Below are positions 19,204-29,076 of a stretch of 64,000 bases of DNA, in pieces; the first letter of the stretch is position 1, and each line of letters starts with the position of its first letter. The notes below the pieces were generated by a model, which ran no database searches, was not told the DNA's origin, and was given only the letters and a program-made list of their open reading frames with translations. The DNA comes from Methylophaga sp. (GTDB taxonomy: Bacteria > Pseudomonadota > Gammaproteobacteria > Nitrosococcales > Methylophagaceae). The stretch lies in NCBI GenBank assembly GCA_020831825.1, contig JAFIFW010000005.1, forward strand, positions 124,001 to 188,000, read 5' to 3'. A program made the translations under genes and the position numbers.

Positions 19204-19485
19204 ATGCAATTTCAAAAAAACATAGCCACGATTCAGAGTGAGCTTTTTATCGCCTTAAGCATGGCGCATAGCCAGGCCTTTGCTGCGGCCGTGCTGCGCG
19301 TTGATGATGCTGAAGCCAAGTCCAGAGCCGACTGTGAACTGCAAAGCTGGCTGGTCACATCTCATGAAATCATGTTGATGCCATCCTGCAGAGCGGGAGC
19401 ATCCACCGAACTCAGTGCGGTTATGAGCGCGTTGTACCCCGTGGAGACGGCAACAGCCTATCCTTTCCGAGCAAGACTCGCGTGA
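19204..19485 (+). CDS. Small hypothetical protein upstream of mgtE
   Basis: 93 residues beginning MQFQKNIATIQSELFIALSMAH, with no recognisable domain, signal peptide or membrane helix. The ATG at 19204 has a GAGAG-like ribosome site, and the frame stays open upstream to a TTG at 19171. It lies between the structured RNA and mgtE in the same direction. It could be a small regulatory or leader protein, or a chance frame. Composition resembles the surrounding genes. Confidence 0.35.
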   Translation: MQFQKNIATIQSELFIALSMAHSQAFAAAVLRVDDAEAKSRADCELQSWLVTSHEIMLMPSCRAGASTELSAVMSALYPVETATAYPFRARLA

Positions 19486-19606
19486 ATTCAGAGAAACAGC
19501 CACTCCAATACACTCTCAGCATCAGCAGTGTCATGGATTTGCCTTTGAGCTCTGTCAACTTATCAACAGAAAACTTGTTTTAACCCGCCCTCCCGGAGAC
19601 GCATGC

Positions 19607-20959
19607 ATGAGTCAGGAAAACTACGCACAAATCGGTGAAGTCATTGCTGGTGGAGATGAGCAGGCACTGATCAACTTATTTGACGAAATGCCCGCCGCCG
19701 ATATCGCGGGCTTCATTGATGAAAATTTCGAGATTTATGAATCACTGGCGCTGATGGACAAAATGTCCCCAGAAGTCCAGGCCGAAGTGTTTGGCTATCT
19801 GCGCCCCAATAATCAGCAAGTGCTCGCCAGCCATATGGAAGTTGGCTTATTGGCCAAATTGTTCCGTGATATGTCTTCGGATGAACGTGCTGACGTGTAT
19901 GCACTGCTGGATGTCAAACTTCAGGACGCGTTGATGCGCCGACTCGCCAAGCATGATCGTGATGACTTGCTGCGTCTGTCCAGCTACGAGGAAGGTACTG
20001 TTGGGTCGGTGATGACTTCCGATTATGCGGTGATCCCGGCCAGTGGCACCGTAGAACACGCACTACGCAGACTTCGCCAAACCGCGCCTGAAAAAGAAAC
20101 TATCTATCAGGCTTATGTGATTGATAATGACTATCGCCTGCAAGGCGTGGTGTCGCTGAGAGACTTAATCACCGCCGCGCCACACGAACGGATCGAAGAC
20201 ATTATGGTCACCGATCTGATTACTCTCACGCCGGATATGCCTCAGGCGGAATCTGCCAGAATTATCAGCCGTTATGACTTGATCGCCATCCCGGTGGTGA
20301 GTGAAACCGGTGTTTTGGTGGGCATTGTAACTTTCGATGACGCGATGGACGTCGTCGAAATGGAAGATACAGAAACCATGCACAAATCGGCTACCGTCGG
20401 CAAAATCGAAGGTGGCCTCAAAGATGCCAGTATCGGGATGTTGTACCGCAAACGCATTAACTGGCTGGTGTTACTGGTATTTGCCAATATTTTTTCCGGG
20501 GCCGGCATCGCTTACTATGAGGACACCATCTCGGCCTACATCGCTTTACTGTTCTTTCTGCCACTGTTGATCGCGAGCGGAGGTAATGCCGGCGCTCAGG
20601 CCGCGACGCTGATGGTGCGTGGTATCGCGACCGGTGACGTTACCCGAAGTGACTGGTTCCGCATGCTGGGTAAAGAATTACTTGTCTCGCTTGGACTGGG
20701 GCTGACGATGGCTGTGGCTATTGCCTTGGTCGGCTCACTCAGAGCCGGGCCAGACATTATGCTGGTGGTGGCCCTAAGCATGCTTGCCATTGTATTGGTC
20801 GGCAGTCTGATAGGCGTGATGCTACCCTTCCTGCTACACCGGTTGAACTGGGACCCAGCGACGGCCAGTGCGCCACTGGTCACCACCATCGCCGATGCCA
20901 CAGGAGTACTGATCTACTTTGGCATGGCAACCAGTATTCTGGGCTTGCCAAATATTTGA
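19607..20959 (+). CDS. mgtE: Magnesium transporter MgtE
   Basis: Mg2+-gated channel of the inner membrane. The cytosolic N-domain (residues 1-125) contains the helical repeats with LMDKMSPEVQAEVF. Two CBS domains (about 130-255) follow with GTVGSVMTSDYAVIP and IPVVSETGVLVGIVTFDD. Then come the plug helix and five transmembrane helices from about residue 282, with the filter-forming segment LLIASGGNAGAQAATLMVRG. 450 residues is standard. CCCGGAG precedes the ATG. The long structured upstream region may mediate control. Confidence 0.95.
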   Translation: MSQENYAQIGEVIAGGDEQALINLFDEMPAADIAGFIDENFEIYESLALMDKMSPEVQAEVFGYLRPNNQQVLASHMEVGLLAKLFRDMSSDERADVYALLDVKLQDALMRRLAKHDRDDLLRLSSYEEGTVGSVMTSDYAVIPASGTVEHALRRLRQTAPEKETIYQAYVIDNDYRLQGVVSLRDLITAAPHERIEDIMVTDLITLTPDMPQAESARIISRYDLIAIPVVSETGVLVGIVTFDDAMDVVEMEDTETMHKSATVGKIEGGLKDASIGMLYRKRINWLVLLVFANIFSGAGIAYYEDTISAYIALLFFLPLLIASGGNAGAQAATLMVRGIATGDVTRSDWFRMLGKELLVSLGLGLTMAVAIALVGSLRAGPDIMLVVALSMLAIVLVGSLIGVMLPFLLHRLNWDPATASAPLVTTIADATGVLIYFGMATSILGLPNI

Positions 20960-20960
20960 C

Positions 20961-20989
20961 TTGTATAGCCCTGTAACCATGGTTATAAC
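20961..20989 (+). promoter_or_regulatory. Promoter with palindromic spacer
   Basis: TTGTAT (20961-20966), 17 bases, TATAAC (20984-20989). The 12-bp perfect palindrome TAACCATGGTTA (20974-20985) spans the spacer and the start of the -10, suggesting a regulator site. It precedes the small gene at 21025. Confidence 0.35.
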
Positions 20990-21024
20990 ATCAGGCTATT
21001 AGATCGCACACAATGGAGTTCCCG

Positions 21025-21231
21025 GTGTCTTTAGTCAGCCTTGAAACAAAACCGGTGCCTGCTGCACTGACAGGCATGATTGAGCATTTCACTGCAACGG
21101 CAGTCTATATGCCCGAATTTGTCTATCGACTGATGAAGGATCCGGAAGGAGATTTTCGATACACCGATCACAAGATCAAAGAGACAAGATTTGAAATCTC
21201 ATCAGGATATGTAAAGCGCTGCTCTGGTTAA
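21025..21231 (+). CDS. Small hypothetical protein
   Basis: 68 residues if read from the GTG at 21025, which follows GGAG with six-base spacing. The ATG at 21013 would have no ribosome site, because that GGAG lies after it. Not recognised. It is charged and soluble, with FVYRLMKDPEGDFRYTDH in the middle and one cysteine near the C-terminus. It stands alone between mgtE and the mnmE 3' end and has a plausible promoter. Confidence 0.4.
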   Translation: MSLVSLETKPVPAALTGMIEHFTATAVYMPEFVYRLMKDPEGDFRYTDHKIKETRFEISSGYVKRCSG

Positions 21232-21387
21232 TCTGACTCACACCAATGGCAAACCCAGTTGATATGCAACTTTAGGCGATTACAGTTTTTGCCTCTTATA
21301 AGCCTGATCATCCTTAGCAAGCTTATCAGTAAACTCTATCAATGAGACCAATCACCACCAGGCAAAGTCGTTCTTGTCAGACTCGAG

Positions 21388-22740
21388 TTATTTTCCGATA
21401 CAAAAACTCGAGAATATCCTATCCAGCAGATCTTCATTGGTGAATGTTCCGGTGATCTCACCCAGTGCATTTTGCGCCTGGCGCAGTTCTTCAGCCAGCA
21501 ATTCGCCAGCCCCCATGCCAGCCAGACAATGATAGCCATTTTCAATAGCCTGCCGGGCCCGTTGCAAGGCATCCAGGTGTCGACGCCGAGCTATAAACAC
21601 ACCTTCATCTTCTGGATGGAAGCCTACTGCCTGCAGCAAATGTGCAGTGAGTAAGTCCATACCCTCGCCGCTTTTGGCAGACAGATAAATCACGGTCTGG
21701 CCAGCAACAACTTCAAGCGCTGGTTGCCGACCGGTTTTGTCGATTTTATTGCGAATCAGCGTCAGTGGTTTATCGCTGGGCAAATCATCGAGAATTTTCT
21801 GATCCTGTTCGGTCATGCCAGCAGCATCGTCAATCAGCAGCAGAATATGGTCGGCCTGGGCCAGCTCGTGTCGGGTACGACGAATACCTTCCAGCTCAAC
21901 AACATCGTCCGTCGCGTCATGCAATCCGGCGGTGTCGGAAATTCGCAGTGGCAGACCACCAAGATGGATTTGTTCACGCAGCACATCACGGGTGGTACCG
22001 GCAACATCAGTGACGATAGCCGCGTCATGTCCAGCGAGTTGATTATGCAAACTGGATTTGCCGGCATTGGGCTGGCCGGCCAGCACCACGCTGATACCTT
22101 CTCGCAGTAAACGACCTTGCTGGGCACTGTTCTGAATGCCGCCAAGAATCTGCAACAAGTCGAGCAATTGCTGATCCACCTGCGCTTCGGCCAAAAAGTC
22201 GATTTCTTCATCGGCAAAATCTATGGAGGCTTCGACATACATGCGTAAATGCGTCAGTGACTCAAGAAAATCATTGATGCGTTTGGAGAATTCGCCCTGC
22301 AATGAGCGCATGGCGCTGCGTGCCGCTTGTTCAGTGGAGCTCTCGATCAGATCGGCGACGGCTTCGGCTTGCGCCAGATCCATTTTGCCATTGAGAAAAG
22401 CGCGTTCAGAAAATTCACCGGGCCGAGCCATGCGTGCACCCAGTTCGATGGCACGCTGACACAATCGATCCATTACCAGTGGGCTGCCATGGCCTTGCAG
22501 CTCAACCACATCTTCACCGGTAAACGAAGCTGGTCCTGGAAAATACAAGGCGATACCGCTGTCGATGATTTCATCATCATCGGCGCGAAATTGTTTGAAG
22601 GAGGCAAAACGGGGTTTGGCGAGTGGACCACAAATCCGGCTGGCTATTTCAGCACTGTTGGGGCCGGACAAGCGCACCACACCAACACCGCCACGGCCGG
22701 GAGCCGTGGCGATGGCGACAATTGTTTCAGTGGCGTTCAT
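21388..22740 (-). CDS. mnmE: tRNA modification GTPase MnmE
   Basis: With MnmG it installs cmnm5/nm5 groups on the wobble uridine of certain tRNAs. 450 residues. The N-terminal formyl-THF binding domain has APGRGGVGVVRLSG and PGEFSERAFLNGK. The inserted G domain has G1 GQPNAGKSS, G2 TDVAGTTRD, G3 DTAGLHDATD and G4 RNKID. The C-terminal FCIGK holds the catalytic cysteine. It is the last of the mnmE-yidC-yidD-rnpA-rpmH series, 15 bases after yidC. Confidence 0.97.
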   Translation of the reverse strand: MNATETIVAIATAPGRGGVGVVRLSGPNSAEIASRICGPLAKPRFASFKQFRADDDEIIDSGIALYFPGPASFTGEDVVELQGHGSPLVMDRLCQRAIELGARMARPGEFSERAFLNGKMDLAQAEAVADLIESSTEQAARSAMRSLQGEFSKRINDFLESLTHLRMYVEASIDFADEEIDFLAEAQVDQQLLDLLQILGGIQNSAQQGRLLREGISVVLAGQPNAGKSSLHNQLAGHDAAIVTDVAGTTRDVLREQIHLGGLPLRISDTAGLHDATDDVVELEGIRRTRHELAQADHILLLIDDAAGMTEQDQKILDDLPSDKPLTLIRNKIDKTGRQPALEVVAGQTVIYLSAKSGEGMDLLTAHLLQAVGFHPEDEGVFIARRRHLDALQRARQAIENGYHCLAGMGAGELLAEELRQAQNALGEITGTFTNEDLLDRIFSSFCIGK

Positions 22741-22755
22741 GCCGTGACTGAATGT

Positions 22756-24405
22756 TTACAGCGCACCCATCTTGCGGGTGATATGCCATTGCTGGGCAAT
22801 CGACAAGATATTGTTGACCAGCCAGTACAACACCAGACCAGATGGGAAGAAGGCAAAGAATACCGTGAAGACGATCGGAAAGATCTTCATCATCATCGCC
22901 TGCGCCGGATCCTGTGGCATCGGGTTGAGTTTTTGCTGATACCACATGGTCAGACCAAACAGCACTGGCAGGATAAAGTAAGGATCAATCGCCGTCAGAT
23001 CCTGAATCCAGAAAATGAACGGGGCATGGCGCAGCTCAATGCTTTCCACCAACACCCAGTAGAACGCCAGGAATACCGGCATTTGTACCAGAATCGGCAG
23101 ACAGCCACCGAGTGGATTGATCTTCTCGGTGCGGTACAGATCCATCATGGCCTGATTGAACTTCTGCTTGTCGTCACCGTAACGCTCTTTCAGGCTGGCA
23201 AGCTTGGGCGTCAGCTTACGCATGGAGGCCATCGAACGGTAGCTGGCAGCAGACAGTCGATAAAACACCAGTTTGATCAGCAGTGTCAGCAACACAATTG
23301 ACCAACCCCAATTGCCAGTGAGCTTGTAGAACCACTCCATGACAATAAACAGTGGCTTGGAAATGATCGTCAGCATGCCAAAATCGACGGTCAAATCCAG
23401 ATTTTCGGCTGCCGCCTGAAGTCTTGGGTACTCTTTTGGTCCCAGGTATAGCTGGAAGCTGGTTTGGGCAGTGTCACCCGATTGCGCGGCAATGGCCGGG
23501 AAACGAATACCGGCGATGAAGTTATTGTCACCGACCGAATTACCGTAAAAACCCATTTCATCAACACTCTGGTCGGGAATGACCGCAGCGACAAAATAAT
23601 GTTGCAACATCGCTACCCAGCCAGAGGCCGCTGAGCGACGTAGCGGATTTTTCTCAAGATCATCAAACGTGACCTTGTCATACTCATTGCCAGGGCTTGA
23701 GAAAACCGGTCCGGTATAGGTGTACAGTAAGAAACTGTCTCTGCCTGCCCGGGTACGGTTGAGTTGTGCATATGGGTAAGCTGCAAAACGCTCACCGGTA
23801 TTATTGATTACCTGATACTCAACATCGACCAGATAACTGTCACGATGGAATGTATAGGTTTTGACGACTTGCAGGCCATCTTCAGACTGCCAGTGCAAAG
23901 GGACTTTGATGCTGTCTTGACCTTCCTGCAGCGTGTAACTATCAGCTTCGGCTCGAAAGCGGTCATGATGAGTCGGTGCGGTTGAGTCTGAACGCAGTCC
24001 TGACTGGGTCACAAAAAACAGACTACTTGAATCATCGAGAAATTGAACAGGCCTGTCTGTGGCGCCGGCTTCTTCAAAGTGTTTCAGCAAGGCCAGACTG
24101 CGAATATCTCCACCCTGGGTATCGATATAGGCATCAATCACATCTGTGGTAATGCGAACCCGCTCAGAGCTTGATATTGCTGAAGCCCCCGCAGGCAAAG
24201 CCGGCATATCGGCGGCGCTGTCAAAGCTGCTCGCAGCGGGTAAATCCGGCAAGTCAGCATTCATATCCGGCCCGTCTTGCACCTGCGTTGCCGCTTGCTG
24301 AGCAGCTTGTTGCTGTGGCCGAACATAGTCATTCTGCCAGGCTTCCCAGAGCAACAGGGAGACGATCAGCAGACCGAAGATAAAGAAAGTTCTGTAATTA
24401 TCCAT
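22756..24405 (-). CDS. yidC: Membrane protein insertase YidC
   Basis: Inserts and folds inner-membrane proteins with or without SecYEG. 549 residues with the gammaproteobacterial layout: an N-terminal anchor ([17 protein letters not shown]), a large periplasmic beta domain (about residues 60-330), then five membrane helices. [36 protein letters not shown] and [17 protein letters not shown] are the signature segments, and the hydrophilic-groove arginine is in the [11 protein letters not shown] region. Its ATG overlaps the end of yidD by 8 bases. Confidence 0.97.
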   Translation of the reverse strand: MDNYRTFFIFGLLIVSLLLWEAWQNDYVRPQQQAAQQAATQVQDGPDMNADLPDLPAASSFDSAADMPALPAGASAISSSERVRITTDVIDAYIDTQGGDIRSLALLKHFEEAGATDRPVQFLDDSSSLFFVTQSGLRSDSTAPTHHDRFRAEADSYTLQEGQDSIKVPLHWQSEDGLQVVKTYTFHRDSYLVDVEYQVINNTGERFAAYPYAQLNRTRAGRDSFLLYTYTGPVFSSPGNEYDKVTFDDLEKNPLRRSAASGWVAMLQHYFVAAVIPDQSVDEMGFYGNSVGDNNFIAGIRFPAIAAQSGDTAQTSFQLYLGPKEYPRLQAAAENLDLTVDFGMLTIISKPLFIVMEWFYKLTGNWGWSIVLLTLLIKLVFYRLSAASYRSMASMRKLTPKLASLKERYGDDKQKFNQAMMDLYRTEKINPLGGCLPILVQMPVFLAFYWVLVESIELRHAPFIFWIQDLTAIDPYFILPVLFGLTMWYQQKLNPMPQDPAQAMMMKIFPIVFTVFFAFFPSGLVLYWLVNNILSIAQQWHITRKMGAL

Positions 24406-24634
24406 TGTGATTTTTGGTCTTTATTTCAGGAACAGGATCCAGGCCACCTTCGTGCCAGGGATGACAACGTGACAATCGACGCAGGCCCAACCAGACACCC
24501 CTTAAGGCACCATGACGCTCGATTGCTTCAATCATGTATTGGGAACAACTTGGCTGAAAACGACAATGCATGCCCAGAAACGGGCTTAAAAGAAAACGAT
24601 ATGCGCGAACCAATGCGATCAGGATTTTTGCCAT
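24398..24634 (-). CDS. yidD: Membrane protein insertion efficiency factor YidD
   Basis: 78-residue inner-membrane-associated helper of YidC. The family signature [19 protein letters not shown] is intact, with the paired cysteines and the [14 protein letters not shown]-terminal block. The start at 24634 ([14 protein letters not shown]) is chosen over 24655 because it matches the family N-terminus. It overlaps rnpA by 16 bases, so translation is probably coupled. Confidence 0.93.
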   Translation of the reverse strand: MAKILIALVRAYRFLLSPFLGMHCRFQPSCSQYMIEAIERHGALRGVWLGLRRLSRCHPWHEGGLDPVPEIKTKNHNG

Positions 24635-24987
24635 TGTGCCACCACGGTTAACCAATGTTGTTCCAATGTCGCCCAGAGTTGTGCTGAATCACGTTGTTTA
24701 AGGTCAGGTCGTGACAACACGACGATATCAATATTTGCAAATGCAAACTGATTGAGCCGGAAAGACTCGCGAATTATCCGTTTGAGACGGTTGCGATGAC
24801 AAGCCAGGCGAATATGCTTTTTGGCAATACCCAGACCCAGCCGTGGATGTCCAACGTGATTATCGACCGTCAGTATCGTCAGTCCACCGCCTCCGTTGCG
24901 CTTGCCCTGACGAAATACCCGGGAAAAGTCTCCCGGGCGATTCATTTTCATGGCTCGGCCAAACTTTGCCAAGTCATGGTCCTTCAT
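24619..24987 (-). CDS. rnpA: Ribonuclease P protein component
   Basis: Protein subunit of RNase P, which matures tRNA 5' ends. 122 residues. The conserved RNA-binding helix has the RNR motif [15 protein letters not shown], preceded by [14 protein letters not shown]. The N-terminal block [14 protein letters not shown] is also typical. It sits 16 bases after rpmH, as in most bacteria. The RNA subunit gene is not in the window. Confidence 0.95.
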   Translation of the reverse strand: MKDHDLAKFGRAMKMNRPGDFSRVFRQGKRNGGGGLTILTVDNHVGHPRLGLGIAKKHIRLACHRNRLKRIIRESFRLNQFAFANIDIVVLSRPDLKQRDSAQLWATLEQHWLTVVAQWQKS

Positions 24988-25003
24988 TATGTTCAGAGGA
25001 ACA

Positions 25004-25138
25004 TCAGACGGTCAGTTTAGCGCGGCCTTTGGCACGGCGAGCGTTGATAACGCGACGACCACCAACAGTTTTCATGCGTGCGCGGAAACCGTGGGTACGC
25101 TTGCGCTTCAGATTACTAGGCTGAAAAGTTCTTTTCAT
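25004..25138 (-). CDS. rpmH: 50S ribosomal protein L34
   Basis: 44 residues reading [19 protein letters not shown] and ending [10 protein letters not shown], the textbook bL34 sequence. The start at 25138 is set by this N-terminus and a CTGGAG ribosome site. The open frame continues 5' to 25216 without meaning. It is the first gene of the rpmH-rnpA-yidD-yidC-mnmE run and diverges from dnaA. Confidence 0.97.
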   Translation of the reverse strand: MKRTFQPSNLKRKRTHGFRARMKTVGGRRVINARRAKGRAKLTV

Positions 25139-25219
25139 TTGAGCAACTCCAGGAAAAATAACGGTTTTGCCGCTGGTAAAGCTGATAGCTACAAAAACGA
25201 CCGTGGCAAAAGGCATAGG

Positions 25220-25249
25220 ATTATAAGGTTCCCAGCGCTTTCAAGTCAA
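25220..25249 (-). promoter_or_regulatory. rpmH operon promoter
   Basis: On the minus strand TTGACT (25249-25244), an 18-base spacer and a perfect TATAAT (25225-25220) lie about 80 bases upstream of rpmH. This is a strong sigma-70 promoter for the whole rpmH-to-mnmE series. Confidence 0.75.
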
Positions 25250-25405
25250 ACCGGAAAAGCTTTTACAACATTATTCTTTTGACTTGCCAAAAGGTTCGGT
25301 AAAAGATAACTTTATTAGCCCTGTCATGGTCGTGCAAACCATTGCGAGATCATAACGCTCACCTGCATCAAACCGCGTTTATTGATAAAAATTCAAGGAG
25401 TTGCT

Positions 25406-26755
25406 GTGTCATCACCCCTTTGGGAAAAATGCCTGTCCCATCTCGAAGGTGATCTCTCGGCACAACAGCTGAACACGTGGCTTCGGCCGCTACAAGCCAT
25501 TGAATCAAAAGATCGGCTACGATTGCTGGCGCCAAATCCCTACGTCAAAGCCTGGGTTCAGGAACAACTGGAACAACAAATCAACCAACTGGTTCATGCC
25601 CTGAGTCAGGGACTGATTTCACATGTTGATATAGAAGTTGGCACCAAAGATACCGTTGCCGCCGAACCCAAAAAATCGGCTAAAACACCCGTCAAAAAAC
25701 TGGAAATTACTGACGAACCGGCACCCGCTATCGGCAGCCCGATGAACCCTTTGTTTACCTTTGATAATTATATCGAAGGCAAATCCAATCAAATCGCTCG
25801 TGCTGCCTCGCTGCATGTGGCCGAAGCGCCCGGCACTACTGGCTACAATCCCTTGTTCCTGTATGGCGGCACTGGCCTGGGTAAAACGCACTTGATGCTG
25901 GCTGTCGGCAACAAAATCCGTCAAAACAATCCCAAAGCTCGAGTAATTTATCTGTCCTCAGAGCGATTTGTTCAAGACATGATCACTGCGCTGCGCAACA
26001 ATGCAATTGACCAGTTCAAAAATCACTATCGAAGTGCCGATGCCTTGCTGATTGACGATATTCAGTTTTTCGCCAAGAAAGAGCGCTCTCAGGAAGAATT
26101 TTTCTATACCTTCAACAGCCTGTTGGAAGGTCAACGGCAAATCATTCTGACTTGTGATCGTTTCCCCAAGGAAGTCGAGAACCTCGATGAACGTCTGCAA
26201 TCTCGACTCGGCTGGGGGCTGACGGTTGCCATTGAACCGCCAGAGCTGGAAACCCGTGTTGCGATCCTGATCAAAAAAGCACAGCAAAACCTGATCGAGA
26301 TGCCTGATGATGTGGCATTTTTTATTGCCAAGCGAATCAAGTCGAATGTGCGTGATCTCGAAGGTGCACTGCAACGTGTGCTGGCTTTTTCACGTTTCAC
26401 CAATCAGCCTTTGTCGATCGACATGGCACAAGAAGCGCTGAAAGATCTGCTGGCACTGCACCAGAAGCTGGTCACGCTCGAGAGCATTCAGAAAACCGTG
26501 GCCGAGTACTACAAGATTCGTGTTTCGGATCTACTCGCCAAAAAGCGCACCCGATCCATCGCACGTCCGCGCCAAATCGCGATGGCGCTCTCCAAAGAGT
26601 TGACCGGGCACAGCCTGCCTGAAATTGGCGAAGCCTTTGGTGGACGTGATCACACAACGGTTCTGCACGCGACCCGCAAGGTTGCTGAATTACGAGAAGC
26701 TGACAATCGCGTTGCAGAAGATTATCGTAACCTGTTGAGAACCCTATCCAGTTAG
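25406..26755 (+). CDS. dnaA: Chromosomal replication initiator DnaA
   Basis: AAA+ ATPase that opens oriC. GTG at 25406 is chosen because AAGGAG sits five bases upstream and the encoded start [12 protein letters not shown] matches domain I. An earlier TTG at 25382 is unlikely. 449 residues: domain I (to about 85), a short linker, the AAA+ core with Walker [10 protein letters not shown] (about 154) and Walker [10 protein letters not shown] (about 214), and the domain IV DNA-binding motif [15 protein letters not shown] (about 412). dnaN follows after 15 bases. Confidence 0.97.
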   Translation: MSSPLWEKCLSHLEGDLSAQQLNTWLRPLQAIESKDRLRLLAPNPYVKAWVQEQLEQQINQLVHALSQGLISHVDIEVGTKDTVAAEPKKSAKTPVKKLEITDEPAPAIGSPMNPLFTFDNYIEGKSNQIARAASLHVAEAPGTTGYNPLFLYGGTGLGKTHLMLAVGNKIRQNNPKARVIYLSSERFVQDMITALRNNAIDQFKNHYRSADALLIDDIQFFAKKERSQEEFFYTFNSLLEGQRQIILTCDRFPKEVENLDERLQSRLGWGLTVAIEPPELETRVAILIKKAQQNLIEMPDDVAFFIAKRIKSNVRDLEGALQRVLAFSRFTNQPLSIDMAQEALKDLLALHQKLVTLESIQKTVAEYYKIRVSDLLAKKRTRSIARPRQIAMALSKELTGHSLPEIGEAFGGRDHTTVLHATRKVAELREADNRVAEDYRNLLRTLSS

Positions 26756-26770
26756 ACTGAGAGCGAATCC

Positions 26771-27874
26771 ATGCAATTCACCGTCAGCCAAGAAATCATC
26801 GCCCGTCCGTTACAGCTGGTTTGCAGCATTGTTGAACGCCGGGCCACCTTGCCGATTTTGTCCAATATCCTGCTCAGAGCTCACGGCCAGCAGTTGTCCA
26901 TGACCAGCACCGACATGGAACTTGAAATGATTGCAACACTGCCGGTGGCTGTCGAACAGGAAGGAGCAACCACTGTTTCGGCACGCAAGTTTCTGGATAT
27001 TTGTCGTGCCCTGCCTGGCACTGCCACTATCAACTTCAGCGCCAGTGACAACAAAGCACTAGTCAAGGCAGGCAAGAGCCGTTTCTCGCTCGCCACCTTA
27101 CCCGGCTCTGATTTTCCTGACAGTGAAGGCGCCAACTACCAGGATCAGATTAAGCTGCCTCAATCCGCGCTCAAGGCGCTGCTTGATGAAACCAGCTTTG
27201 CTATGGCCAGTCAGGATGTTCGTTACTACTTGAACGGCCTGCTATTGGAACGCGAGAAAAACACGCTGAAAGCGGTCGCAACTGATGGACATCGATTGGC
27301 TCTGGGCAGTGTCGAAACCGCCAGCGCAGTCGCTGAAAAAAGTGCTGTGATCGTGCCTCGCAAGGCAATTCTGGAACTGGAAAAACTGCTGGCAGATATT
27401 GACGATGAAGTGAGCATTTCATTCAGCCAGCAGCAACTCAAGGTCGAACTACCCGACCTTCACTTCACTTCCAAACTGATTGATGGTCAATTTCCCAACT
27501 ATGAGAGAGTACTGCCGATAGGTGGAGACAAGGAAGTGATTGCTCAGCGTGATGAACTGAAACAGGCACTGTCACGTGCCTCGATTCTCGCCAATGACAA
27601 GCACCGCAGCGTCAAACTCAATCTGGACAGTAACCAGCTTAAAGCAACGGTGACCAATCAGGAACAGGAAACGGCTGAAGAGGAAATTGCGGTTGAGTAC
27701 ACTTCACAGCCGCTGGAAATTGCCTTCAACAATGCCTATTTACTGGACTTGCTGAATGCGATGCCGGACAGCAAAGTACGTATGACATTTACCGATGAAA
27801 ATAGTAGCTGTCTGATTACGCCTTTCGAGTCAAAGTTCACACGTCAATATGTCGTGATGCCGATGCGACTCTGA
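26771..27874 (+). CDS. dnaN: DNA polymerase III sliding clamp beta subunit
   Basis: Homodimeric ring that tethers polymerase III to DNA. 367 residues, the standard size, with the three-domain clamp pattern. Typical segments are ERRATLPILSNILL, ATDGHRLAL, DGQFPNYERVLP and the C-terminal YVVMPMRL that lines the peptide-binding cleft. Its last 31 bases overlap the 3' end of hemY on the other strand. recF and gyrB, the usual followers, are absent. Confidence 0.97.
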   Translation: MQFTVSQEIIARPLQLVCSIVERRATLPILSNILLRAHGQQLSMTSTDMELEMIATLPVAVEQEGATTVSARKFLDICRALPGTATINFSASDNKALVKAGKSRFSLATLPGSDFPDSEGANYQDQIKLPQSALKALLDETSFAMASQDVRYYLNGLLLEREKNTLKAVATDGHRLALGSVETASAVAEKSAVIVPRKAILELEKLLADIDDEVSISFSQQQLKVELPDLHFTSKLIDGQFPNYERVLPIGGDKEVIAQRDELKQALSRASILANDKHRSVKLNLDSNQLKATVTNQEQETAEEEIAVEYTSQPLEIAFNNAYLLDLLNAMPDSKVRMTFTDENSSCLITPFESKFTRQYVVMPMRL

Positions 27875-29076
27875 TGTGAGACGGTCTGAGCATTGCCCTC
27901 AAGCATGACCTGAAGCCCCTGTTTGCAAACTTCGGCAGCGGCCTCATTGTTGCCCTCGGCGCGTAATACTTCGGCAAGCTCCTGATAGGTCTCACCTCTG
28001 GGTCCGTGATCGATACTGGTTCTCAGGTATTGCTCGGACTTGGCCCATAACTCACAGCTTCTGGCCAGACGACCCAATGTCAACAACAACCAGGGGTTGT
28101 GAGGGTGATCGACCAGCCATTTTTCGGCGATAGCCAATCGTCTGAGCATATCTGCTGACGAGATCAAGCCGTACTGATAGACCAGTGCATCGCTCCAGTC
28201 TTTTCGTAAAAACTGCTCAATCAGCGAAATCGCCTCGTCAAGTTCACCCTGTTCCACCAGGCCGTGAATATGAGGCTCCAAAAACATTTCTGTCTGACGT
28301 AACCGGCCAGGCACTTCAGCCCATACCTGCTCCATGCGGTTCCAGTCCTGTCGCTCCAGCGCTTGCTGCAACTGGCCCACCAATGCCGTTGCTGACAGAT
28401 TTTTAGCCGCATCAGCATCCAGAACATGACGCTTACGTAAATCGGGTAACACGGTCTGAACAGCTTGCCACTGTTCGGTATCACGATACAGTTGCTGCAA
28501 TAACTGCAAAACATAAGGGTGCTTGGGCGCCATCTCGCGCAGGTGTTGCAGTGTGGCCAGCGCCTGTTCTTTTTGTCCTGCGGACAGTTGCAGTTCTGCT
28601 TGCACAACACCGACGGCAATATCTGCACCTTCGGTGGTCTCGTGAGCCAGCTTGAGATAATTATCACGCCGGTCAGAGGCATTTTGTTTTTGTGCGGCTC
28701 TGGCAGCGGCAAGGTAATGCAACAGTGGCGTGTCACTATTACCGGCATGTTTGACCAGCAGTTGCTCGGCCTCGGCCCAACGGCCTTCTTCCAGCGTGAT
28801 GAGTCCACGAGTCAGGGCGCGACTGGCTCGGGTCTGCTGTTTGTGTTTATGCCAGACCGACAAGTTCGCCGGCAATTGCTTGAGTTCGCCGAGGCCGCGC
28901 ATCAATCCATAAAACACTGACCACAGCACCACCACGATCAAGCCAAACAGCACTAATGAGGTTTCCAGGCTCCAGCTTCCATATTGCAGCAACACAAAGC
29001 CCGGCTGAAAATCCGCAGCCCAGATCAACAGCGCACCTATCAACAGGCCAATGGCGACAATAAACAGCATTTTCAT
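27844..29076 (-). CDS. hemY: HemY-type TPR membrane protein
   Basis: Proteobacterial HemY (not the protoporphyrinogen oxidase of Bacillus with the same name), linked to the haem biosynthesis operon. 410 residues from the start at 29076. There are two N-terminal transmembrane helices (MLFIVAIGLLIGALLIWAA and TSLVLFGLIVVVLWSVFYGL), then the HemY_N region and TPR-like helical repeats through the C-terminus (LALATLQHLREMAPKHPYVL-type, ending with GETYQELAEVLRAEGN). It overlaps the hemX stop by ATGA. Its 3' end runs 31 bases into dnaN. Confidence 0.9.
   Translation of the reverse strand: MKMLFIVAIGLLIGALLIWAADFQPGFVLLQYGSWSLETSLVLFGLIVVVLWSVFYGLMRGLGELKQLPANLSVWHKHKQQTRASRALTRGLITLEEGRWAEAEQLLVKHAGNSDTPLLHYLAAARAAQKQNASDRRDNYLKLAHETTEGADIAVGVVQAELQLSAGQKEQALATLQHLREMAPKHPYVLQLLQQLYRDTEQWQAVQTVLPDLRKRHVLDADAAKNLSATALVGQLQQALERQDWNRMEQVWAEVPGRLRQTEMFLEPHIHGLVEQGELDEAISLIEQFLRKDWSDALVYQYGLISSADMLRRLAIAEKWLVDHPHNPWLLLTLGRLARSCELWAKSEQYLRTSIDHGPRGETYQELAEVLRAEGNNEAAAEVCKQGLQVMLEGNAQTVSHQSRIGITTY

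Noticed and set aside
22327-23301. 324-codon plus-strand open frame across mnmE and yidC
   Set aside because: It is antisense to two well-supported genes, has histidine/glutamine-rich low-complexity content, and no family motif.
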